Source: Candidatus Tritonobacter lacicola (GTDB taxonomy: Bacteria; Auribacterota; Tritonobacteria; Tritonobacterales; Tritonobacteraceae). From it: 37,064 nt of DNA. The translations under genes were made by a program, and so were the position numbers. The DNA is taken from contig JAVCDC010000069.1 of NCBI GenBank assembly GCA_030765135.1, positions 1-37,064 on the forward strand, written 5' to 3'. This document shows positions 16,496 through 23,895 of the stretch, piece by piece (positions within the stretch are counted from its first letter, which is position 1; each line of letters starts with the position of its first letter). Under the pieces are notes generated by a model. The model searched no databases, was not told the origin of the DNA, and worked only from the letters and a program-made list of their open reading frames with translations.

Positions 16496-16531
16496 TATGG
16501 TTCGTCCCATCTCCTGATGGGACGAACCATA
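16496..16531. terminator. perfect 16-bp hairpin after the quinone operon
   Basis: A perfect stem (16496-16511 with 16516-16531, core GGTTCGTCCCATC) closes a TCCT loop. It lies 58 nt after the last gene of the quinone operon. A T tract is absent on the + strand, so termination may be weak, but an A-rich run precedes it, which would serve as a T tract for transcription on the - strand. The rest of the 378-nt gap holds the promoter and repeat listed next and no gene. Confidence 0.6.
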
Positions 16532-16578
16532 TCACATGGAACGCCTCATCTTTGCTTCTGCCTAAATAGTGAAAACTA

Positions 16579-16607
16579 TTGACAATTCCAGTGGGATAAT
16601 ATATAGA
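16579..16607 (+). promoter_or_regulatory. candidate sigma70 promoter at the left edge of the island
   Basis: A consensus -35 TTGACA (16579-16584) is followed after 17 nt by TATAGA (16602-16607), in an AT-rich patch containing GATAATATATAG. It points into the island and lies about 200 nt before the OLD gene. Such a leader promoter would drive a cassette-like array, but no transcript evidence exists. Confidence 0.5.
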
Positions 16608-16677
16608 ACGTAGTGTTGTTGCAGCGTTCGATGTGCTGGCATATCGACCAAGGAAGGCAACTGTTAGAGTAAAGGTG

Positions 16678-16770
16678 ACTTATCGCCATACCGTTTGGGA
16701 CTGAGAAGACGTGTTATACGGCTCACAAGCATGTGTTCCGCGAATTATGCGGACCTATTTAATCAGTGTT
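16678..16770 (+). repeat. island repeat, copy A (upstream of the OLD gene)
   Basis: This matches 22782-22872 over nearly its full length: ACTTATCGCCATA, GACGTGTTATA, ACAAGCATGTGTTCCGCGA, TTATGCGGACC and AATCA are shared. The core contains an inverted repeat TCCGC/GCGGA. A third copy (18927-19027) shares only the 3' half. The copies precede genes rather than follow them. Confidence 0.75.
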
Positions 16771-16815
16771 CGGCTTAAGAGAATAAGCAAATCGCTCTAA
16801 GTTGGAGATAAGAAT

Positions 16816-18777
16816 ATGAGAATCTCTCGATTGCGAGTCGTGCATTATCGGTCTATTCGAGACGAAAGCCTCGACTGCGATACCCTCACAATATTGGTAG
16901 GCCGAAACGGTGCAGGGAAATCTTCGTTTCTCCAAGCCCTTCGTCTCTTCATGGACACCGCCACCTCGCCCGCAACCGAGGATTTCTACAACCATGATCC
17001 CTCGAAACAGATCCAAGTGGAGGCCACCTTTTCAGATCTTAGTGTGGAAGAGCAAGCTGAGTTTCAGAGCTATCTAGACGCTGGATGCCTTGTGGTACAA
17101 CGAAGATTCCCGACAGGTGAATACTATGGACGTACAAATGGGTGTGAGGACTTTGAACCGATCAGAGAAAAGCTACGCCAAAAGGCAAAAGTCAGCGAAG
17201 TCACTCCAGAACTTATTAAACTAGTTGATAGTGGGAAATATCCTGGTCTCGAAGCGGTTAAACGAGGAATACCAGATGAGCTTAATCGGTGGGAACGCGA
17301 TAATCCAACTTGGTGCAAGCCGTACTTCCGCGCTGGACTCTTCCAAGGTCCTACCAACATCGCCGGCGGGAAAATGCGTAGTCGAACTCATTTCGTATAC
17401 GTTGCCCCCGTAAGAGAAGCCGAGGCTGATGCATCTGGCGGAGTTAAGCAGAGTCCTTTGGCGACCCTGGTATCACCGCTCGTAAATGCAATCACTGAAA
17501 AAAATCCGGCAGTGAAGACTGCTCGGGAGACGCTTGAGAATGGTTACGGAGCATACAAAACTGCAGTGGAAGGCGCACCTGAGAAAGGTTCCTTGGAGTC
17601 GAATCTCACAACATTGCTTCAGCGTTATGAAAAAGGTGCTGCAGCGGAGATACAGTTGAATTTAGAAGATAAGTTGGCTCTTCCACCTGCAAGACCAAGG
17701 GTATGGCTTGTTGAGGATGGCTTCAAGGGGGACGTTGCTCGTAAAGGCCACGGGCTACAGAGGCTGTTCATTTTTTCGATTCTCGAGTTGTATGAGAAGT
17801 TTCGTGGAAGAACTCCTGATTCTGTTGCTCCTGGCAATATGGTTTTAGTGATCGAAGAGCCTGAACTGTACCAACATCCAGCGCGATCACGCGCCCTGGC
17901 GCAAATTCTTTCAGACCTATGCAATCCCAAGGAAAAAAGCGGATTCCAGTTTCAGGTGTTTTACTCAACGCATTCGCCCTACTTTGTAAGCATCGACAAT
18001 TTCCAGTCCATACGGAGGATTGAGAAGATGCCGGTGCCTGATGGCCCAATGGAAACAAAGGTAAGGCGGACAAGTCTCAAGGAAGTAGGGGAACGCGTCC
18101 TTGATGCACTTCATCGTGATGATGATGCGACGGAAGCAAGCTCTTGGGCGAGGTTAAAATCCATATTGGGGATTCGCGGCAGTGAAGGCTTTTTTGCCGA
18201 CGGTGTGATTCTAGTCGAAGGCACAGAGGATGAAGCAGTTATTGGAGCATTTGCAGAGCACAAGAAGGTGTCTTTGGATGCTGCAGGCATTTGCATTATT
18301 CCAGCTGAGGGTAAGACCAAATTGCCTAGCCTGTTGGCGTTGTACCAGAGCCTCGGAATTAATGTTTATTTGATCTTCGACGCAGATGGAGATCAACCGA
18401 CTGATGAGAAGGCTAAGACTGAGTATAACAAGGCGCTACTGTCCATGATCGGGGAATCGCCAGAGGCACGACCCAAGACAATAATTGCATGTAATGGCGC
18501 GGTATGGTCAAACAAGTTCCTCGATGAAATTCAAGAAGCCATCGGGAAAATGAAATGGAGGGCGGCTTTTAGCGAGTCGTGTAAAGAGTTTGCATTATCC
18601 GCTGAGCAGGCGAAGAAGAAGTATGCCGTAATCTGGAGAACAATAGAGATTCTTCTTGGTCAAGGGCTAACATGTGATCTCTTGGAAAAACTGTGGGAGT
18701 CGATTATGAAGCGTTTTGGACTGCAATCGGAAGTGGCTGGAGTGGGCACAGAGTCTAAAGGAAGGTCGATAGGATAA
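16816..18777 (+). CDS. OLD-family ATPase with Toprim nuclease domain
   Basis: This 653-residue protein has the two domains of OLD nucleases. The N-terminal SMC/ABC-type ATPase shows Walker A GRNGAGKSS (29-37), a split insertion, Walker B VLVIEEPELYQHP (about 343-355) and the H-loop STHSPYFV. The C-terminal Toprim domain carries VILVEGTEDEAV (about 463-474) with the catalytic glutamate and FDADGD (about 521-526) with the metal-binding acidic pair. OLD proteins cut DNA in a metal-dependent way; several act in phage defence, some paired with a UvrD-like helicase (Gabija). No helicase gene is adjacent, so it looks like a stand-alone (class 1) OLD. Base composition is lower in GC than the flanking operons. 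GTTGGAGAT lies before the ATG. Confidence 0.9.
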   Translation: MRISRLRVVHYRSIRDESLDCDTLTILVGRNGAGKSSFLQALRLFMDTATSPATEDFYNHDPSKQIQVEATFSDLSVEEQAEFQSYLDAGCLVVQRRFPTGEYYGRTNGCEDFEPIREKLRQKAKVSEVTPELIKLVDSGKYPGLEAVKRGIPDELNRWERDNPTWCKPYFRAGLFQGPTNIAGGKMRSRTHFVYVAPVREAEADASGGVKQSPLATLVSPLVNAITEKNPAVKTARETLENGYGAYKTAVEGAPEKGSLESNLTTLLQRYEKGAAAEIQLNLEDKLALPPARPRVWLVEDGFKGDVARKGHGLQRLFIFSILELYEKFRGRTPDSVAPGNMVLVIEEPELYQHPARSRALAQILSDLCNPKEKSGFQFQVFYSTHSPYFVSIDNFQSIRRIEKMPVPDGPMETKVRRTSLKEVGERVLDALHRDDDATEASSWARLKSILGIRGSEGFFADGVILVEGTEDEAVIGAFAEHKKVSLDAAGICIIPAEGKTKLPSLLALYQSLGINVYLIFDADGDQPTDEKAKTEYNKALLSMIGESPEARPKTIIACNGAVWSNKFLDEIQEAIGKMKWRAAFSESCKEFALSAEQAKKKYAVIWRTIEILLGQGLTCDLLEKLWESIMKRFGLQSEVAGVGTESKGRSIG

Positions 18778-18926
18778 CCGCAGCGATCGTCTTGGAAGAC
18801 AAAATACAAGACGAACTGAACCATCGCATTGAGCACTACACTGTTTCTGCTGCCACTTCACCAGCGAGGCTCCTACATGATGTTATACGCCACAAATTTG
18901 GAGCATTGGCTAATAGACGGTAAGTG

Positions 18927-19027
18927 GAGGGAAGGGGCAGATCTTTAAATTTCACAAATGAGTCTATAAACACAGAAACTAACCATGTATTTCGCGATTT
19001 ATACGGACACATCTAATCAATGTTATG
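18927..19027 (+). repeat. island repeat, copy B (upstream of rmuC)
   Basis: It shares GAGGGAAGGGG, CAGATCTTTAAA and, at its 3' end, TCGCGATTTAT and CATCTAATCAA with copy C (22711-22872), but lacks the middle block. It ends GTTATGT, 17 nt before the rmuC start codon. The AAGGGGTCAGATCTTTAA-type segment resembles sequences seen near REP-associated (IS200-like) transposases, though no transposase is present. Confidence 0.65.
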
Positions 19028-19043
19028 TACCCAGGAGCAAACC

Positions 19044-20384
19044 ATGAATGAGGCTCTCCTTTGGCTGATCTTTATCGGCACAACCCTGACCGTGACCCTT
19101 GTGGTCGTAGTGCTGCTCCGTTTGTCGCGAGCTTTCCAAGATGCCGGGAAAGAACTACGTGACGAGCTCCGAAAGGGACGGGAGGAGGCACTGAATGCAT
19201 CAAAGGACCTCCGGGAGGAGGTAAGGGCTGGTCTGAAGTCAGCCAACGATACTCTATCCAAGACTCTGGAAAGTATGGCCAAGCTTCAGCAGAATCAGCT
19301 TGACGGTATGACGAAGCAGCTGAAAGAACTTACGGATTCCAACCAAGGCACACTGGAGCGCATCCGGACCACCCTTGACGCCCGCGTCAAGGAACTTCAG
19401 GACGGTAACGAAAAGAAGCTAGAAGAAATGCGAAAAACAGTCGACGAGAAGCTCCACGATACCCTCGAGAAACGCCTTGGCGAGTCCTTCAAACTCGTCA
19501 GTGAGAGATTAGAAGCAGTGCAGAAGGGTCTTGGCGAGATGCAGAATCTAGCCATGGGAGTGGGAGATCTCAAGCGGGTGTTGACAAATGTGAAGGCGCG
19601 CGGGACGTGGGCCGAAGTCCAGCTGGGAGCGATTTTGGAGCAGATTCTTGCCCCCGGACAATACGATAGGAACGTCCGCATAAAAGCTGAAACGTCGGAG
19701 GCAGTAGAGTTTGCCGTTAGACTGCCCGGTCATAAGGACGAGCCTGAGGCCTGTGTATGGCTTCCCATTGATTCAAAGTTTCCCCAGGAGGACTACCTCC
19801 GCTTGCAGGAAGCTGCAGAAAGAGCTGATCCTGAGGCCGTTCAGAAGGCTGCTGATGCTTTGTCTCGGACAATCCGGACCGCCGCGAAGGATATTCATGA
19901 CAAGTATGTGAACCCACCAAGTACAACCGACTTCGCGATCATGTTCCTCGTGACTGAGGGGCTATATGCGGAGGTGCTTCGCCAGCAGACTCTTGTCGAA
20001 GACCTGCTGAACAAGTATCGGGTTGTCGTAGCCGGTCCCACTACTTTAGCAGCAATTCTTAATAGCCTGCACATGGGTTTCCAGACCTTGGCGATCGAAC
20101 AAAGGGCCGCGGAGGTGTGGAAAGTACTTAGAGCTGTAAAGACAGAGTTCGGCAAGTTTGGTGAAGTGCTGGATAAGGTCAAACGGCAACTAAACACTGC
20201 GAGCCGTACGATCGATCAGACTGGCGTACGGACTCGTGCCATGGAGAAGAGGCTACGTTCAGTCGAGCAGTTGCCTGAGGAGGAAGCCGCTAGGATTCTT
20301 GAATTGCCAGCCGCACATGAAAAGGTTGAGATGGAGGAGCCGGAAACGGAGGCAGGGGTCGATGAGGATGAGATCCCATTCTAA
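19044..20384 (+). CDS. rmuC: DNA recombination protein RmuC
   Basis: A 446-residue RmuC protein. It begins with one membrane helix (WLIFIGTTLTVTLVVVVLLR), continues in a long coiled coil (about residues 30-170) and ends in the PD-(D/E)XK-like RmuC core: GTWAEVQLGAILEQIL (about 190-205), VWLPIDSKFPQEDY (about 238-251), YVNPPSTTDFAIMF and VVAGPTTLAAILNSL. RmuC limits inversion between short inverted repeats and is thought to be a nuclease. The ATG at 19044 follows CAGGAG; a start at 19020 is possible but lacks a ribosome site. Its C-terminal tail is acidic. It stands alone in the island and is followed by an attC-like hairpin. Base composition is closer to the flanking operons than its neighbours'. 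Confidence 0.93.
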   Translation: MNEALLWLIFIGTTLTVTLVVVVLLRLSRAFQDAGKELRDELRKGREEALNASKDLREEVRAGLKSANDTLSKTLESMAKLQQNQLDGMTKQLKELTDSNQGTLERIRTTLDARVKELQDGNEKKLEEMRKTVDEKLHDTLEKRLGESFKLVSERLEAVQKGLGEMQNLAMGVGDLKRVLTNVKARGTWAEVQLGAILEQILAPGQYDRNVRIKAETSEAVEFAVRLPGHKDEPEACVWLPIDSKFPQEDYLRLQEAAERADPEAVQKAADALSRTIRTAAKDIHDKYVNPPSTTDFAIMFLVTEGLYAEVLRQQTLVEDLLNKYRVVVAGPTTLAAILNSLHMGFQTLAIEQRAAEVWKVLRAVKTEFGKFGEVLDKVKRQLNTASRTIDQTGVRTRAMEKRLRSVEQLPEEEAARILELPAAHEKVEMEEPETEAGVDEDEIPF

Positions 20385-20409
20385 TCCGGTGGCGCGACTA
20401 ACTCTGGCC

Positions 20410-20475
20410 ACATAACAAGGTGATGCACCTGCCGGTCCGTTTGGTGGCCCGCAGGTGATCGCCAATCCGTTCTGA
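20410..20475 (+). repeat. attC-like imperfect inverted repeat after rmuC
   Basis: The site starts ACATAAC (20410-20416) and ends GTTCTGA (20469-20475), resembling the RYYYAAC and GTTRRRY boxes of integron attC sites. The inner arms GGTGATGCACCTGC (20419-20432) and GCAGGTGATCGCC (20451-20463) pair along their length except for one extra G in the left arm, like the extrahelical bases of attC. It begins 26 nt after the rmuC stop and ends 6 nt before the next start codon, as in cassette arrays. The right-hand box is degenerate (5 of 7). Confidence 0.55.
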
Positions 20476-20481
20476 CCTACT

Positions 20482-21306
20482 ATGACATTACTTGTTTCAT
20501 GGATAGGAGTTGACACCCACGGTACTGCATCCGCTTATATCGCTGCAGATAGTCGTGTAAGTTGGGGTGATATTGCAATTTTTGACCATGGAAGGAAAGT
20601 TTTCGCATTTCGTCACTCACCAGATATACTTGGGTATTGTGGTGATGTGGTCTTCCCTACAATGGTTCTTTCTCAAATAGCAGAAATGGCGGATCAAGGC
20701 TTACTATTCTCGCCTCAATCGTCGTGCAAAGAAAGATTTGAATCGATAAAAGAAAAACTTGTGCATCAATTTCACAAATACCCGAGGATGGTGAAAGGGA
20801 TTACTGCAGATATATTGCAAGTGATACACATTTCCAGAGACCCAACTAACAATTTGAAATTCGAGTGTCGACTCATTGAATGGACGCGCGAAAAAGGCTG
20901 GTCTGGGAAAGATATAGCGATGCCAAAAAAGTCGGATATACTTTTTATACTCGGATCAGGTTCAAAGGAATTCAAAACAAATTTTGACCGTTATAAAAAT
21001 GGACCTGATCGTGGTACAAGCCGAAGTGTATTTCACTGTTTTTGTGATACCCTATTCAATATTAAAGATGAGAAGTGCGGTGGTGCACCACAATTAGTCG
21101 GCATATACAGAAAGCCTGAATCATCGGCTATGACGTATGGAATAATAAGGGAGAAACAGAGATATTTCCTTGGTGCACGAATAGACAAAGATGTTGAGTT
21201 CAATCGTGTTGAATGGCGAAATGATTTATTTGAGCTTTGCGATGGGAAGACAATGAAGAAATTTGCACAAGCTCAATCTCAACCAGATATTTTAAGAAGG
21301 AATTAA
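20482..21306 (+). CDS. proteasome/HslV-like N-terminal-nucleophile hydrolase
   Basis: I do not know a named family for this 274-residue protein, but its first 70 residues align by eye with HslV and 20S beta subunits. It begins M-T-L-L-V-S, so removal of Met would expose Thr2 as the N-terminal nucleophile (HslV starts MTTIVSV). AADSRVSWG (D23) and GRKVFAF (K39) match the catalytic Asp17 and Lys33 positions, and ILGYCGDVVFPTMVLSQI matches the GFAGGTADAFTLFE helix region. The C-terminal ~150 residues are unlike HslV and include KSDILFILGSGSKEF and GGAPQLVGIYRK. GC content is the lowest in the island. The gene starts 6 nt after the attC-like site. A protease or self-processing hydrolase is likely; the target is unknown. 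Confidence 0.65.
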   Translation: MTLLVSWIGVDTHGTASAYIAADSRVSWGDIAIFDHGRKVFAFRHSPDILGYCGDVVFPTMVLSQIAEMADQGLLFSPQSSCKERFESIKEKLVHQFHKYPRMVKGITADILQVIHISRDPTNNLKFECRLIEWTREKGWSGKDIAMPKKSDILFILGSGSKEFKTNFDRYKNGPDRGTSRSVFHCFCDTLFNIKDEKCGGAPQLVGIYRKPESSAMTYGIIREKQRYFLGARIDKDVEFNRVEWRNDLFELCDGKTMKKFAQAQSQPDILRRN

Positions 21307-21828
21307 AACAGGCAACTCCCTGGACCCCCACCATCTTAACATTACACAATTTTATCGATCTTTTGGGGGGGCGAGGTGCTGTCGGAGGTCTCGGCGTTTT
21401 TTTGCGCCGAGCCTCCTACTCAGGGTTAATGTAAACCTTACCCTGAACAAGCATCCCAGGATAATATAGTCAGAACAAGGGCATGCACTCTGATCCCAAA
21501 AGCCTTGCGGCTTTAGGTCCAGGTGATGCCCGGCGTTGAAAGAACCTGGGAGTCGATCGCGGATAGCCAACGACTGACTTGTTGGATATTGCCACAGATT
21601 CATCTAAAGTTGAAATTGGTTCTCAATGCGACATCGACTTAGAAATCCACAGAGTTATTGACGCCAATTATGGCGATAGTTGTCCGTAGATGCTGGGAGA
21701 AACAGAAAACCACGAAGTAATAGTTCGTATTATGTTGTTCTCAAAGTGCCAAATGAAAGATGAAGCACAGGTGCCCTGACCGGTTTGGATCGGAATGGCG
21801 AGCTTTGGTGAGAACGGAGGAACCTAAC
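21307..21828. other. 522-nt gap without a convincing gene
   Basis: The gap contains a hairpin GGAGG-T-CTCGGCG (21384-21396) paired with CGCCGAG-CCTCC (21405-21416), with the T run in the loop, so not a standard terminator. From about 21571 to 21690 one + frame reads protein-like (DLLDIATDSSKVEIGSQCDI and onward to a TAG) but has no credible start or ribosome site. It may be the tail of a lost gene. Nothing else is recognised. Confidence 0.5.
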
Positions 21829-22650
21829 GTGAGTGATAACGAACGGCTTGGGAATAAGATCCGTACTTGGCTGGATAAGCAGGGCTATCCCCTTGAAATG
21901 CGGACTGCTGCTGCCTTTCGCGCTGAGGGGCTAACGGTAATGCAGTCACAGTACTATCTAGACCCCGAGACGCAGAAACCACGCGAGATAGATGTGATAT
22001 GCGACATGGCGAATAGTGAACTCCCGGTCGCCTGCCTTCGTCTCGTAATCGAATGTAAGTCAGGTAACAAACCGTGGATTGTCTTCTCATCGGCCCATAC
22101 CCTTTACGGATTCAATCGGCTCTTCGCCCTAGGTGTGCTGTCCGACACCGTGAGGAGAGAGTTGGCGGCGACTACTCCAGACGGTCCTGAACGCCTCATG
22201 TGGTTCAAGAAGGACGGTCGCGTCGGATACGGGGTAGCTCAAGCGTTCACGGATGAAAGCCCTACACCTTTTGTAGCCGTTTTGAGCGCAGTAAAGGCCT
22301 CCCTTTGGCAGCATACCAACCTCGGCCCGGCCTCAGTGCCACTTTTCGCGGTGTTCCCAGTGGTCGTCTTAGATTCACCGCTATTCGAGTGCTATCTGGA
22401 CGACCAAGGCTCCCTTCAACTCGCGGAGGTTGCAACCATCGATTTTTTCTTTCAAATGCAGATTGGCAGCTTCTCAGGGACCTGCGTTCGCTTCGTGACC
22501 GCAAGGGGTCTCCCCGACTACTGTCGCGAGGTCAAGGCCGAGTTCGGTGCATTGCTTGGAATTCTTGAGCCTACATTCGAGCGCTACTGGGACGTACTCA
22601 TGCGCCGTGCCGACCGACAGGCTTCCGGGATCGCAGAACCGCAGGAGTAA
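21829..22650 (+). CDS. PD-(D/E)XK-type nuclease-like protein
   Basis: A 273-residue protein starting at GTG 21829, chosen because GGAGG lies 8 nt upstream and the upstream extension is poor. The N-terminal third shows a restriction-endonuclease-like core: helix with E23 (PLEMRTAAAFR), then PREIDVICD (D55) and RLVIECKSGNKPW (E75-x-K77), the D...ExK catalytic pattern. This resembles Mrr-like or other broken-genome-scanning nucleases. The C-terminal two thirds are not recognised and may bind substrate or sense a partner. It stands alone, with no methyltransferase nearby. A defence or DNA-repair role is likely, and the exact specificity is unknown. Confidence 0.7.
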   Translation: MSDNERLGNKIRTWLDKQGYPLEMRTAAAFRAEGLTVMQSQYYLDPETQKPREIDVICDMANSELPVACLRLVIECKSGNKPWIVFSSAHTLYGFNRLFALGVLSDTVRRELAATTPDGPERLMWFKKDGRVGYGVAQAFTDESPTPFVAVLSAVKASLWQHTNLGPASVPLFAVFPVVVLDSPLFECYLDDQGSLQLAEVATIDFFFQMQIGSFSGTCVRFVTARGLPDYCREVKAEFGALLGILEPTFERYWDVLMRRADRQASGIAEPQE

Positions 22651-22710
22651 GGTTAAAGCGCATGTCTGGCATAAACGCGTCGAGGATAAATGTTGTCGAG
22701 GCTTTAATCC

Positions 22711-22872
22711 GAGGGAAGGGGTCAGATCTTTAAACTCGACAACTGAGGATAGAAACACGGAACCCAACTGGAGAATATAGAGCTTATCGCCATATCGTTT
22801 GATATTTAGATGACGTGTTATATGGCTAACAAGCATGTGTTCCGCGATTTATGCGGACCCATCTAATCAACA
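22711..22872 (+). repeat. island repeat, copy C (upstream of the VIT-like gene)
   Basis: The longest of the three copies. Its left part (GAGGGAAGGGGTCAGATCTTTAAA) matches copy B and its right part (from 22782) matches copy A. It includes GACGTGTTATATGGCTAACAAGC and the TCCGC/GCGGA hairpin, and ends about 29 nt before the next start codon. Copies A and B look like different deletions of this unit. The remainder of the 250-nt gap shows nothing else. Confidence 0.75.
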
Positions 22873-22900
22873 TTGGTAGTGCGAAAGGAATGAAAACATC

Positions 22901-23377
22901 GTGAAAGATTCGCTGCGGACAGGTATCTCTTTCGGGCTCACATCAGCTATCATTACCACACTTGGGCTGATGGTGGGTCTACATTCCGGCACAGGGTCGA
23001 GGTTGGTCGTTCTCGGAGGTATCCTCACGATCGCCATTGCCGATGCCTTCTCGGATGCTCTGGGTATTCATGTTTCGGAGGAGTCGGAAAACGTTCACAC
23101 TCCCAAGCAAATTTGGGGTTCCACCATCGCAACGTTCATAGCAAAGTTCGGCTTTGCTATGACTTTCATAGTCCCGATTCTTCTTCTACCTCTCTTTACG
23201 GCCATCGTTGTCAGTCTCGTGTGGGGATTGTCCATTCTTGCAGTTCTGAGCTACTTCATGGCAAAAGCCCAGGGTGAGCAACCATGGAAGATCGTTGGAG
23301 AGCATGTCCTGATAGCCGTCGTCGTGATTGGCATCACCCACTGGGTTGGCCACTGGGTGGCGACACTCGGAGCATGA
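22901..23377 (+). CDS. VIT1/CCC1-like integral membrane protein
   Basis: A 158-residue membrane protein with about five hydrophobic segments, beginning at GTG (AAAGGAA upstream). GLTSAIITTLGLMVGL, ILTIAIADAFSDALGIHVSE and the C-terminal paired helices match the VIT1/CCC1 family of Fe/Mn transporters, including the acidic/small pattern IADAFSDA of helix 2. It is shorter than full VIT proteins, which carry a cytoplasmic metal-binding insert, and the loop here is brief (ESENVHTPKQIW). It may be a minimal or divergent transporter. It sits between island repeat C and an attC-like repeat, with an iron-storage gene two genes downstream, so iron handling is plausible. Confidence 0.75.
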   Translation: MKDSLRTGISFGLTSAIITTLGLMVGLHSGTGSRLVVLGGILTIAIADAFSDALGIHVSEESENVHTPKQIWGSTIATFIAKFGFAMTFIVPILLLPLFTAIVVSLVWGLSILAVLSYFMAKAQGEQPWKIVGEHVLIAVVVIGITHWVGHWVATLGA

Positions 23378-23385
23378 ACCAGCAC

Positions 23386-23475
23386 CCGACAAAACACTGG
23401 AACGGACCTGGGAAATTCTGTGGCGATTCAATAAGAGTACAGGGCTCTTTCCCAGGTCGCTCAGTTCCATGTCGG
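23386..23475 (+). repeat. attC-like long imperfect inverted repeat after the VIT-like gene
   Basis: Three consecutive arm segments pair: CCGACA (23386) with TGTCGG (23470), TGGAAC (23398) with GTTCCA (23464), and GACCTGGGAAA (23405-23415) with TTTCCCAGGTC (23448-23458). Unequal unpaired stretches separate them, and the loop is 32 nt. It starts 9 nt after the stop codon. The geometry resembles an attC site; a clear GTTRRRY box is not visible. Confidence 0.5.
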
Positions 23476-23523
23476 AACCAGAAATGCATTGCAGAAACGA
23501 TCTGTCAATGGTATAAGTAAGGC

Positions 23524-23715
23524 ATGGATAAGACATTCACCAGAACCGGTCGCATATCAGATCAAGGGGACCATAACTTTATTCCTGGTTCGGCCAGTCA
23601 TCGTCTTGGTCTTGTCTGGCCGCTCACCCAAGAGGTGGCATCTCTGAGCAAGCATCACGATGTTGAACGAAGACTACAAAGAGATGTTGCAGTGCTTAGT
23701 CGACGAGGACGTTAG
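23524..23715 (+). CDS. small partner protein of a nucleotidyltransferase (putative)
   Basis: A 63-residue frame with TAAGGC before the ATG. Its C-terminal half (VWPLTQEVASLSKHHDVERR and RLQRDVAVLSRRGR) resembles small proteins encoded just upstream of minimal nucleotidyltransferases, many of which end in an RLQR-like basic motif. It overlaps the following nucleotidyltransferase frame by 56 nt. Such pairs are often toxin-antitoxin-like. The assignment rests on recalled family resemblance and position, not on a domain I can name. Confidence 0.45.
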   Translation: MDKTFTRTGRISDQGDHNFIPGSASHRLGLVWPLTQEVASLSKHHDVERRLQRDVAVLSRRGR

Positions 23716-23835
23716 GTTCCTCCTTGTGGGTGCCTATGCCTTGGCAGCCCACGGCTATCCCCGTGCGACGATGGATATTGACATTTGGGTTATGCCATCA
23801 CTGGGCAATGCGGAAGCCGCGCTGCGGACATTACT
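23660..23835 (+). pseudogene. 5' fragment of an AbiEii-type nucleotidyltransferase
   Basis: The first ~58 codons read as a minimal nucleotidyltransferase: MLNEDYKEMLQCLV, then FLLVGAYALAAHGYPRAT (the G-[ST/A] pocket) and MDIDIWVMPS, the DxD metal motif. After AEAALRTL the sequence no longer matches the family and the frame runs out of phase through the next gene to a stop at 23983. The catalytic core is therefore cut off before its third acidic residue. The junction lies near GTTGGAT (23853), a sequence matching the GTTRRRY cassette core, so loss by cassette insertion or recombination is possible. Confidence 0.6.
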
Positions 23836-23895
23836 TGTGCCTGATCTTCATCGTTGGATGGGGAATCAGGCAAACAAGAAGAAAGGAGGATGGTC

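Noticed and set aside
16816-20384. Complete Gabija system
   Set aside because: Gabija needs a UvrD-like GajB helicase next to the OLD protein. None is in the island; RmuC is not a helicase.
21352-21603. 83-residue - strand frame in the 522-nt gap
   Set aside because: No ribosome site or recognisable motif; it spans the GC-rich hairpin and looks like chance.
16678-22872. CRISPR-like reading of the three island repeats
   Set aside because: Copies are kilobases apart with genes between them.
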